13,857 nucleotides of DNA from Gammaproteobacteria bacterium (GTDB lineage Bacteria > Pseudomonadota > Gammaproteobacteria > Natronospirales > REEB76). The notes under the pieces are model-generated. The model did no database searches and was not told where the DNA came from. It saw nothing but the letters and a program-made list of their open reading frames with translations. The number at the start of each line of letters is the position of its first letter. The first letter of the stretch is position 1. The position numbers were made by a program, and so were the translations under genes. The stretch is taken from assembly GCA_028871235.1 (NCBI GenBank), contig JAGWNO010000038.1, positions 1-13,857 on the forward strand, given 5' to 3'. Positions 1 through 5,870 of the stretch are shown here, piece by piece.

Positions 1-756
1 ATCTTCCGCCAAACGCTCTACGTGGTGTTCCAATGCATAGATCCCGGCTGCGGCCAGAATGCCCGCCTGGCGCATGCCGCCGCCCAGGATTTTTCGTACG
101 CGGTGGGCTTTGTGGATGAGCTCGGCTTTGCCCACCAGCACGGTGCCCACGGGGCAACCCAAACCTTTGGACAGGCAGAGGGAAACACTGTCGAAGTGAC
201 GGGTGATTTCCCCGACCGGCACGCCCAGTTTCACCGCGGCGTTGAACACGCGCGCGCCGTCCAGGTGTGTGTTCAAGCCATGCCGGCGTGCAAAGCCGGC
301 AGCTTCCTTTATATAGGTGAGCGGCAACACACGACCGTTCTGGGTGTTTTCCAGCACTAGCAGGCGCGTACGGGCGAAGTGCGCGTCATCGGGCTTGATG
401 GCGGCGGCGACCTTCTTCAGGTCGAGGGTGCCGTCCGCCTCGTACTCCAGCGGTTGCGGCCACAGGCTCCCCAGCACCGCTGCGCCGCCGGCTTCGTATT
501 TGAAGCTGTGGCCGAGGCTGCCGATGACGAATTCCTCGCCGCGCCCGCAGTGGGCCATGAGTGCCGCCAGGTTCGATTGCGTGCCGCTCGGAAAGAACAG
601 ACCGGCCTCGTGGCCGGTCAGCTCCGCGAGCCGCTCCTGCAGGCGATTGACCGTCGGGTCGTCGCCGAAGACGTCGTCGCCCACCTCGGCTGCGGCCATG
701 GCGGCGCGCATCGCGCGCGTCGGGCGTGTCACCGTGTCGCTGCGCAGGTCAATCAT
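1..756 (-). CDS. ltaE: Low-specificity L-threonine aldolase, 3'-truncated by window edge
   Basis: A PLP-dependent fold-type I enzyme that cleaves L-threonine or L-allo-threonine to glycine and acetaldehyde in the cytoplasm. The 252 visible codons begin MIDLRSDTVTRPT, the standard N-terminus of the family. They continue through the substrate/PLP region (FPSGTQSNLAAL, GHSFKYEAGGAAVLG), LDGARVFNAAVKLG, and the PLP-lysine motif LSKGLGCPVG with Lys197, the position used in E. coli LtaE. The last visible block is KILGGGMRQAGILAAAG. About 80 C-terminal residues lie beyond position 1, judging from the usual length near 333. The ATG at 756-754 is the only sensible start: no in-frame start codon lies further up, although no good Shine-Dalgarno sits close to it (a GGAG is 22 nt away). 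It is 73 nt downstream of the OmpH-like gene on the same strand, with a hairpin repeat between, so co-transcription is possible but interrupted by structure. The family assignment is firm. Confidence 0.93.
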   Translation of the reverse strand, partial: MIDLRSDTVTRPTRAMRAAMAAAEVGDDVFGDDPTVNRLQERLAELTGHEAGLFFPSGTQSNLAALMAHCGRGEEFVIGSLGHSFKYEAGGAAVLGSLWPQPLEYEADGTLDLKKVAAAIKPDDAHFARTRLLVLENTQNGRVLPLTYIKEAAGFARRHGLNTHLDGARVFNAAVKLGVPVGEITRHFDSVSLCLSKGLGCPVGTVLVGKAELIHKAHRVRKILGGGMRQAGILAAAGIYALEHHVERLAED

Positions 757-786
757 GGTGATTGCGTACCGAGAGGCGCTCCTCGT

Positions 787-827
787 CCCCTCTCCCCCCG
801 TTCCGGGGGAGAGATTAGAGTAAGGGG
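787..827. repeat. REP-like palindromic element between two minus-strand genes
   Basis: CTCTCCCCC (790-798) and GGGGGAGAG (805-813) form a perfect 9-bp stem with a 6-nt loop. An asymmetric tail follows, ATTAGAGTAAGGGGG, ending at 827. The hairpin plus a tail of the type 'TTAGGGTGAGGGG' resembles a short intergenic palindrome that I recall as dispersed in many copies in gamma- and other proteobacterial genomes. Only this one full copy is in the window. It lies 3 bp beyond the OmpH-like stop codon and upstream of ltaE. It could attenuate or process the transcript between them. It has no T-run in the minus direction, so it is not a classical terminator. Confidence 0.6.
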
Positions 828-829
828 GA

Positions 830-1423
830 TCAGCCCTTCCCGCCGCCCTTGCCGCCCGGGGGAGAGGATTTGGATCCGGCCTTCTGTTGTTTCTGCTGCT
901 TCGCCCAATCGGCATCCATGGCGGCGATCACGCTCTTGGTGATGTCGTATTTCCCCGAAGCGAACACTGCGCCCGCGGCGTTCTTGCTGAAGATGATGTC
1001 GTAGTGGTGCTCCTTGGCGTACTGGCTGAGCACCTGCCCAAGCTCCTGCTCGATAGGCTGCACCAGCTCCTGCTGGCGTTGCCCGATGTCCTGGCGGCCC
1101 ATCAGCACATATTGCTGCAGGTCATTCTGGCCATCCTCGTAACTCTTCTGCAGCTTGTCGTAGCCGCTGGTCTTGCTGTCGGCCTTGTCGAGCTGCTGTT
1201 TGAGCACCAGCAGTTTCTGCTTGCGATCGTTCACTTCATCCTGGAGCTTCTTCACGGTCTCCTGCAGTATCGCGTTGGCTGCCTGACCGCGCTGCGAACC
1301 GCCGATCACCGCCTGCAAATCCACCACGCCGATATGAGGGGCGCCGGTGCTGGCAGCCTGCGCCGTGGTGACCAGAGACACGCTGGCCGCCAGCAGGCCG
1401 GCAGCGAGAAATCCGTAACGCAT
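830..1423 (-). CDS. OmpH/Skp-family periplasmic chaperone-like protein
   Basis: A 197-residue exported protein of the OmpH (Skp) family, whose members hold unfolded outer-membrane proteins in the periplasm. Residues 1-23 (MRYGFLAAGLLAASVSLVTTAQA) are a clear Sec signal peptide with an AQA cleavage site. The mature part starts with the family strand IGVVDLQAVIGGSQRGQ. A long charged helical region follows (about residues 55-125, rich in K, Q, E, D), as in the Skp coiled-coil tentacles. The end of the domain is VLSQYAKEHHYDIIFSKNAAGAVFASGKYDIT. The start at 1423 was chosen because CAGGAG lies 9 nt upstream and the signal peptide begins there; an upstream in-frame ATG at 1486 would add 21 non-signal residues. 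The C-terminus is an unusual Gly/Lys-rich tail (SPPGGKGGGKG). There is no bamA or lpxD neighbour, so this may be a paralogue rather than the canonical skp. Confidence 0.88.
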   Translation of the reverse strand: MRYGFLAAGLLAASVSLVTTAQAASTGAPHIGVVDLQAVIGGSQRGQAANAILQETVKKLQDEVNDRKQKLLVLKQQLDKADSKTSGYDKLQKSYEDGQNDLQQYVLMGRQDIGQRQQELVQPIEQELGQVLSQYAKEHHYDIIFSKNAAGAVFASGKYDITKSVIAAMDADWAKQQKQQKAGSKSSPPGGKGGGKG

Positions 1424-1455
1424 GATGGAATACTCCTGAGATTTGAGAATGTCGC

Positions 1456-1471
1456 ACCGCCGGACGGCGGT
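1456..1471. other. Short GC-rich inverted repeat in spacer
   Basis: ACCGCC (1456-1461) pairs with GGCGGT (1466-1471) around a 4-nt loop. It lies in the 109-bp spacer between the cytochrome-oxidase-like gene and the OmpH-like gene, both minus strand. No T-run follows in either direction. It may be a weak attenuator or upstream-transcript end, or chance in GC-rich DNA. No convincing promoter was seen in this spacer. Confidence 0.25.
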
Positions 1472-1532
1472 CATTAGGATGCCCAACGCCTAGGATAACG
1501 CAGGTACGGGGCACGGACTACCCGCGCCGCGA

Positions 1533-1934
1533 TCACGCCGTCTTTACGTTGACGAACACGTTCACCGCAAACAGCACGACCCCCGCCACGATGGCCAGCG
1601 ACCCCAGCGCCACCAGCCTCTCCATGGCAGGGTTGCCGCCCAACATCAGGAACAGCGACACCATGGCGATGGGCAGGCCGATGTTGTGCAGCCAGAAATG
1701 GGCGAGGCCCAGCCAGTGACCGCCAGCCCTGGGAAACAGCCAGTAGATGACGCCGGCTAGGCCCATGGAGGCCCAGCCCAGCAGGTTGATATGGGCATGG
1801 ACGGGGGCGTACTGGAATTGGTGGTTGCCCGCCATGACTATGCCGAAGATCACCCCGATAAGCAGGTAAAGCACGGCGATTTTCAGCCAGGTCTGCGCCA
1901 TGCGGGCGCCGCGCTGCTCGATGCTGCCAGTCAT
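1533..1934 (-). CDS. Small four-helix membrane protein resembling part of heme-copper oxidase subunit I
   Basis: A 133-residue integral membrane protein with four predicted transmembrane segments (about residues 18-36, 47-67, 77-99 and 105-129). The motif PVHAHINLLGW (residues 44-54), opening the second segment, resembles the heme-ligand helix of nitric-oxide-reductase and cbb3-type subunit I. HFWLHNIGLP (79-88) resembles the following helix. Histidines 46, 48, 79 and 83 are candidate heme ligands. A full subunit I has 12 or more helices and a CuB histidine set; both are missing, so this is a stand-alone mini-homologue and not an oxidase. Such short proteins occur in other proteobacteria, usually annotated as cytochrome-c-oxidase-like, with no known function. 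The start at 1934 has AAGGGG 5 nt upstream; Met12 (1901) has no ribosome site. It is transcribed divergently from the Tricorn-like protease. Confidence 0.75.
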   Translation of the reverse strand: MTGSIEQRGARMAQTWLKIAVLYLLIGVIFGIVMAGNHQFQYAPVHAHINLLGWASMGLAGVIYWLFPRAGGHWLGLAHFWLHNIGLPIAMVSLFLMLGGNPAMERLVALGSLAIVAGVVLFAVNVFVNVKTA

Positions 1935-2092
1935 GTCAACCCCTTGTCTGTGTTTGTAATTTCATCCACAGGCGCTTCAATGCGCCCAGCCCCGGAACGC
2001 CGATAATCATAGCCTGAAATACCACTGAACCCGCTGCCTGCGACGGTGTCATACTTGCACCTGCCTAATTCCAATACCACAAGGAGCATCCC
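1935..2092. promoter_or_regulatory. Divergent intergenic region with back-to-back candidate -10 elements
   Basis: This 158-bp spacer separates two genes transcribed away from each other, so it should hold both promoters. GATAAT at 2002-2007 (plus) and TATGAT at 2011-2006 (minus) each match the sigma70 -10 consensus at 5 of 6 positions and overlap. I found no good -35 at the proper spacing for either, so the exact promoters are unproven. AAGGAG at 2081-2086 is the ribosome-binding site of the Tricorn-like gene. Confidence 0.35.
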
Positions 2093-5000
2093 ATGAAGCG
2101 ACGCTGGTTATCCATCCAGCGGGTTGTACTGTGCCCCGCGCTGGCCTTGATGGCCCTGGCTGCGGCGGCCACGGCCCAGGCAAACAACACCCTCATGCGT
2201 TTCCCCACACTGCACGGTGACAGCGTGGTGTTCGAGGCCCACGGCAACCTTTGGAAAGTGAGCCGTGAAGGCGGCACCGCCCGGCGCCTCACCACCGATC
2301 CCGGCTTCGACATCATGCCGCGCTTCTCGCCGGACGGCCGCTGGATCGCCTTCACCGGCCAGTACCAGGGCAACACCGACGTGTACGTGATCCCCGCCGA
2401 CGGCGGTGACGCCAAACGCCTCACCTTCCACTCTGACGTGGTGGCGGACGCGCCCATGCGCTGGGGTCCGGATAACATGGTGGTTACCTGGACGCCGGAT
2501 TCCAGGAACATCGTGTTCCTGTCGCGGCGCAACACCTTCAACTCCTGGTTCGGCCAGCTGTTCACGGTGCCGCTCACCGGCGGCCTGCCGGTGCAACTGC
2601 CGATCCTCAAGGGCGGCATGCTCAGCTACAGCCCCGATGGCAGTGAGATCGCCTATAACCGCATCTTCCGCAATTTCCGCACCTGGAAGCGCTACTACGG
2701 CGGCCTCGCCCAGGACGTGTGGATCTACAACTTCAAGACCATGAAGCTGGACCGGGTCACCGACTGGAAGGGCACCGACGCCGACCCCATGTGGTACGGA
2801 CATCTCATCTATTTCCTCTCGGACCGCGGACCCGAGTCGCGCAAGAACCTGTGGGTATATGACCTCGACAGCAAGCAGTTCCGCCAGGTCACCCATTTCA
2901 AGGATTACGACATTGACTGGCCGAGTCTGGGCGACAGCGGCATCGTGTTCCAGGAAGCCGGTGCCCTCTATGTCATGGACCTGCCATCCGAGCAGTTGCA
3001 CAAGCTCGCGGTAAGCGTGCCCGACGATGGCGGCCGCACCGGTATGCGCTGGGTGGACGCCTCCAAATACATCCAGAGCACCGACACCGCCGGCGATACC
3101 AACATCGGCCTCTCGCCCAACGGCAAACGCGCGCTGCTGCAGGCGCGCGGCGACATATTCACGCTGCCCAGGGAGCACGGTCCGACCCGGGATATCACCC
3201 ATACCTCCGATGCCGAGGAGGAATATCCCACCTGGTCACCGGACGGCAAATGGATCGCCTACGCCACCGACAGCAGCGGCGAGGATGAGATCGCCATCCG
3301 TCCCGCCAACGGCGGTGCCGGGCAGATACTCACCGGATTCAAGCGCGGCTATTTCTACCAGCCGGTGTGGGCGCCGGGCAGCGACAAACTCGCATTCTCC
3401 GACAACGAGCACCGGCTCTGGTACCTGGACATCGAGAGCCGCAAACTCACGCAAGTGGCGCAGGACAAATGGAGTGAGATCCACGACTACGCCTGGTCAC
3501 CCGACGGCCAATGGCTGGCCTACAGCGTCACCGCCGACAACCAGATGCGGCAGATCGAACTCTATAGCCTGAATAGCGGCAAGGCGATCCGCGTCAGCTC
3601 CGCCATGGACAGCGACATGAATCCGGTGTTCGATCCCAGCGGCAGATACCTGTACTTCCTGTCCATGCGCCACGAGAACCCGACCTTCAGCGAGACCGAG
3701 TTCAACGTGGCCACCCTGAAAATGTTCGGCGTGTACGTGGCGACGCTGACCAAGGACGAAGCCTCGCCGTTCGCGCCGCGCAATGACGAAGGCACGCTGT
3801 CGAACGGCAAGGGCGATGCCGGGAAAACCCCGGAATGGAAGCCGGGCGCCAGCAAACCCATGCGCATCGACCTGGATGGCCTGTTGGCACGCGCCGTACC
3901 GCTGCCGATTCCCGCCGCCAACATCGGCGGTCTGGCGGCGACGCCCGGGCATATCTATTACATGACCTCCCCCAACCAGATGATCGCGGGACCGCTGCCG
4001 GGTGTGCCGCCGGAACTGCACGTCTATGATCTCGCCAAGCGCGAGGACAAGACGCTGGTGACCGGATTGGCCGGCTATACGCTGTCCGCCGACGGCAAGA
4101 CGGTGCTGTACAACATGCCGGACGGCAAGTTCATGTTCAGCGACGCGCTGCCGGGCGCAGCCAAGCCCGCGCCGCTTGACACTTCGCACATGTGGGTACA
4201 GGTAAACCCGGTGCAGGAATGGAACGAGATGTACAACATGGCCTGGCGGCTGGAGCGCGATCTGTTCGTGAACCGCGAGATGAATGGCGTCAACTGGCAG
4301 GCGGTGCACGCCCAGTACGCCAAGCTGCTGCCGCTCGCGGGCTCGCGCGAGGACCTGAATTACCTCATCGGCGAGATGATCGGCGAGCTCTCCAATTCTC
4401 ACACTTACGTGGGCGGCGGCGACATGGATTACGGCGTGCACCGTGCGCCGACGGGATTGCTGGGCGTGGACTTCGGCGTGGATGAAAAATCCGGCCGCTA
4501 CTACTTCAGGAAAATTTACCCGGGCGACAACACCCGCGCCAACTACCGTTCGCCGCTCACTGAACCTGGCGTGAACGTGAAAGCCGGTGATTACCTGCTG
4601 GCAGTGGATGGGAGGGAGCTCAGGGCGCCCACCAACCCCTACAGCCTGTTTACGGGCACCGCCAATGAGGATGTCACGCTCACCGTGGCGGACAACGCCG
4701 AGGGCAAAAACCGGCGCAGCGTGCTGGTCAAGACCATCCCCAACGAGCTCGACATCCGCCTGAAGGCATGGATCGACCACAACCGTGAATGGGTGAATAA
4801 GGAATCCGGCGGCAAGATCGGCTACATCTACATGTCCGACATGGAAGCCCAGGGCATGGACCAGTTCATCCGCCAGTTCTACCCGCAGATCACCAAGCAG
4901 GGCCTGATCATCGACGACCGCTGGAACGGCGGCGGCTTCATCGACCAGATCGTACTGGAACGGCTGCGACGCGTGCTCATCGGCATGAACAGCAACCGCC

Positions 5001-5431
5001 AGCAGGTGGCCTCACCCATCCCGCAGCAGGTGAGCGACAGCTACAAGGTGACGCTCATCAACCACTACTCGGCCTCCGACGGCGACATCTTCCCGTATTT
5101 CTTCAAGAAATACGGTCTGGGACCGCTGATCGGGACCCGCACCTGGGGCGGGGTACGCGGCATCCGCGGCTACTGGCCGCTGCTCGACAACGGCTACATC
5201 ACCATCCCCGAGGACACCATGTACGGGCTGCATTCCGAATGGGTGATCGAGAACCACGGCGTGGATCCGGACATGGAAGTGGACAACAATCCGGGCAGGG
5301 AGATGCTGGGGGAGGACGCGCAGCTGCAGGCGGCGGTGGCTTACCTGATGCAGAAGATCCAGGCGCAGCCGCGGGTGCTGCCACCGCCACCGCCGCTGCT
5401 GCCGGCTTATCCACCCAACAACGGCGAATAG
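2093..5431 (+). CDS. Tricorn-like exported serine protease (S41 family)
   Basis: An 1112-residue homologue of Tricorn protease, which processes peptides in a large self-compartmentalised assembly. A signal peptide spans residues 1-30, ending AAATAQA, so the protein is exported, probably to the periplasm. Residues about 35-690 hold repeated beta-propeller/TolB-like units, seen as recurring FSPDGRWIAF, YSPDGSEIAY, WSPDGKWIAY and WSPDGQWLAY motifs. A helical core domain starts near WNEMYNMAWRLERDLFV, a PDZ-like domain lies at about 785-885, and the S41 catalytic domain runs to the end. All Tricorn active-site elements are visible: Ser769-His770 in SNSHTY, Ser995-Asp996 in YSASDGD, and Glu1053 in IENHGVDPD. 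It ends in a proline-rich tail (LPPPPPLLPAYPP). AAGGAG lies 6 nt before the ATG. It appears monocistronic: a divergent spacer precedes it and a strong terminator follows. The Tricorn assignment is firm; its substrates are not evident. Confidence 0.95.
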   Translation: MKRRWLSIQRVVLCPALALMALAAAATAQANNTLMRFPTLHGDSVVFEAHGNLWKVSREGGTARRLTTDPGFDIMPRFSPDGRWIAFTGQYQGNTDVYVIPADGGDAKRLTFHSDVVADAPMRWGPDNMVVTWTPDSRNIVFLSRRNTFNSWFGQLFTVPLTGGLPVQLPILKGGMLSYSPDGSEIAYNRIFRNFRTWKRYYGGLAQDVWIYNFKTMKLDRVTDWKGTDADPMWYGHLIYFLSDRGPESRKNLWVYDLDSKQFRQVTHFKDYDIDWPSLGDSGIVFQEAGALYVMDLPSEQLHKLAVSVPDDGGRTGMRWVDASKYIQSTDTAGDTNIGLSPNGKRALLQARGDIFTLPREHGPTRDITHTSDAEEEYPTWSPDGKWIAYATDSSGEDEIAIRPANGGAGQILTGFKRGYFYQPVWAPGSDKLAFSDNEHRLWYLDIESRKLTQVAQDKWSEIHDYAWSPDGQWLAYSVTADNQMRQIELYSLNSGKAIRVSSAMDSDMNPVFDPSGRYLYFLSMRHENPTFSETEFNVATLKMFGVYVATLTKDEASPFAPRNDEGTLSNGKGDAGKTPEWKPGASKPMRIDLDGLLARAVPLPIPAANIGGLAATPGHIYYMTSPNQMIAGPLPGVPPELHVYDLAKREDKTLVTGLAGYTLSADGKTVLYNMPDGKFMFSDALPGAAKPAPLDTSHMWVQVNPVQEWNEMYNMAWRLERDLFVNREMNGVNWQAVHAQYAKLLPLAGSREDLNYLIGEMIGELSNSHTYVGGGDMDYGVHRAPTGLLGVDFGVDEKSGRYYFRKIYPGDNTRANYRSPLTEPGVNVKAGDYLLAVDGRELRAPTNPYSLFTGTANEDVTLTVADNAEGKNRRSVLVKTIPNELDIRLKAWIDHNREWVNKESGGKIGYIYMSDMEAQGMDQFIRQFYPQITKQGLIIDDRWNGGGFIDQIVLERLRRVLIGMNSNRQQVASPIPQQVSDSYKVTLINHYSASDGDIFPYFFKKYGLGPLIGTRTWGGVRGIRGYWPLLDNGYITIPEDTMYGLHSEWVIENHGVDPDMEVDNNPGREMLGEDAQLQAAVAYLMQKIQAQPRVLPPPPPLLPAYPPNNGE

Positions 5432-5466
5432 ACCAAGTTCCTGACGACGTTTCATCTGAGTGGATT

Positions 5467-5494
5467 GCGGCGGCCCTCCGGCCGCCGCTTTTTT
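5467..5494 (+). terminator. Rho-independent terminator of the Tricorn-like gene
   Basis: GCGGCGGCC (5467-5475) and GGCCGCCGC (5480-5488) form a perfect 9-bp stem with a CTCC loop. Six T residues follow directly (5489-5494). It lies 35 nt after the protease stop codon, on the same strand. The rest of the spacer, 5495-5578, shows only a short direct repeat, AGCTGCTGC, and no gene. Confidence 0.95.
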
Positions 5495-5578
5495 AGGCAC
5501 GTAGCTGCTGCAGAAATCCCGCGGAGTGCCTGGCAGGCAGCTGCTGCGTGCGTTTATCGCCTTCCTCCAGCTTTGCCT

Positions 5579-5770
5579 CTATTTACCCGGGTCAGCAGCC
5601 TCTTCCGGTTGCCACGGCCGCCCTTGACGCTGCTCTATAAAGTCGCGGATCAGCTTGCGCGCCATCTGCGAGGGGGTGACGTCCGCCTCCGCGCACAGCC
5701 GTTCGAACACGGCTTTTTTCCGCGGATCGATCAAGAGCGTGAGCCGGGCAGTGCGGCTTTCAGCAACCAT
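5579..5770 (-). CDS. Small ribbon-helix-helix (CopG/Arc-type) DNA-binding protein
   Basis: A 63-residue protein with the layout of a ribbon-helix-helix regulator. A short basic N-terminus leads into the DNA-contacting strand TARLTLLID (residues 8-16). Helix A follows (PRKKAVFERLCAEAD), then a turn with TPSQ, and helix B (MARKLIRDFIEQR). The tail RPWQPEEAADPGK is polar. Proteins of this kind bind operators as dimers or higher oligomers and often repress their own gene. The ATG at 5770-5768 is the start. The reading frame is open further up to a TTG at 5833, but that TTG forms part of the apparent -35 box. The ribosome-binding site is weak (AAAAG). No toxin gene is next to it, so it does not look like half of a toxin-antitoxin pair. 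It is divergent from the hyf-like operon, which it may regulate; that is inference from position. Confidence 0.8.
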   Translation of the reverse strand: MVAESRTARLTLLIDPRKKAVFERLCAEADVTPSQMARKLIRDFIEQRQGRPWQPEEAADPGK

Positions 5771-5782
5771 ATTTATGTGCTT

Positions 5783-5809
5783 TTGATTAACATTTACACC
5801 GCTTATGAT
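5783..5809 (+). promoter_or_regulatory. Candidate sigma70 promoter for the hyf-like operon
   Basis: TATGAT at 5804-5809 matches the -10 consensus at 5 of 6 positions. TTGATT at 5783-5788 is a fair -35, but the spacer of 15 is short (16 if TTTGAT at 5782 is used). An alternative is TTTACA (5793-5798) with TAGTAT (5817-5822), spacer 18. Either would give a leader of roughly 45-55 nt before hyfB. Confidence 0.4.
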
Positions 5810-5814
5810 GATAA
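5803..5814. promoter_or_regulatory. Candidate operator: AT-rich imperfect palindrome over both -10 elements
   Basis: TTATGATGATAA is symmetrical at 10 of 12 positions and overlaps the candidate -10 boxes of both divergent promoters. It is an AT-rich island in GC-rich DNA. Ribbon-helix-helix proteins often bind such short dyads, so it is a natural binding site for the adjacent regulator. No binding site for this protein is known to me. Confidence 0.3.
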
Positions 5815-5833
5815 CGTAGTATGCGCCTGTCAA
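5805..5833 (-). promoter_or_regulatory. Candidate sigma70 promoter of the ribbon-helix-helix gene
   Basis: Read on the minus strand, a perfect TTGACA -35 box (5833-5828) is followed after 17 nt by CATCAT (5810-5805), which matches the -10 consensus at 4 of 6 positions. Transcription would start near 5798, leaving a leader of about 28 nt before the ATG at 5770. This supports the short form of the protein. Confidence 0.55.
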
Positions 5834-5870
5834 GCCCGGCCACTCTCCGCCGGGTACGGTCTCCCGGCTG

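Noticed and set aside
1533..1934. A broken (pseudogene) cytochrome oxidase subunit I
   Set aside because: The frame is intact with its own ribosome site and a natural end, and no further oxidase sequence remains on either side.
2108..3202. A 364-codon open frame on the minus strand within the protease gene
   Set aside because: It is antisense to conserved propeller repeats, and its composition (rich in V, A, G, H) is that of a GC-skew shadow frame with no recognisable domain.
5503..5546. Direct repeat AGCTGCTGC in the spacer after the terminator
   Set aside because: Two short copies in GC-rich DNA are expected by chance, with no flanking structure.
5579..5770. Antitoxin of a toxin-antitoxin pair
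   Set aside because: No partner gene lies within the spacer downstream or upstream on the same strand; the next feature below is the protease terminator.
5579..5833. An 84-residue version of the ribbon-helix-helix protein starting at TTG 5833
   Set aside because: That TTG is the start of an apparent TTGACA -35 box, and the extra 21 residues do not fit the fold.
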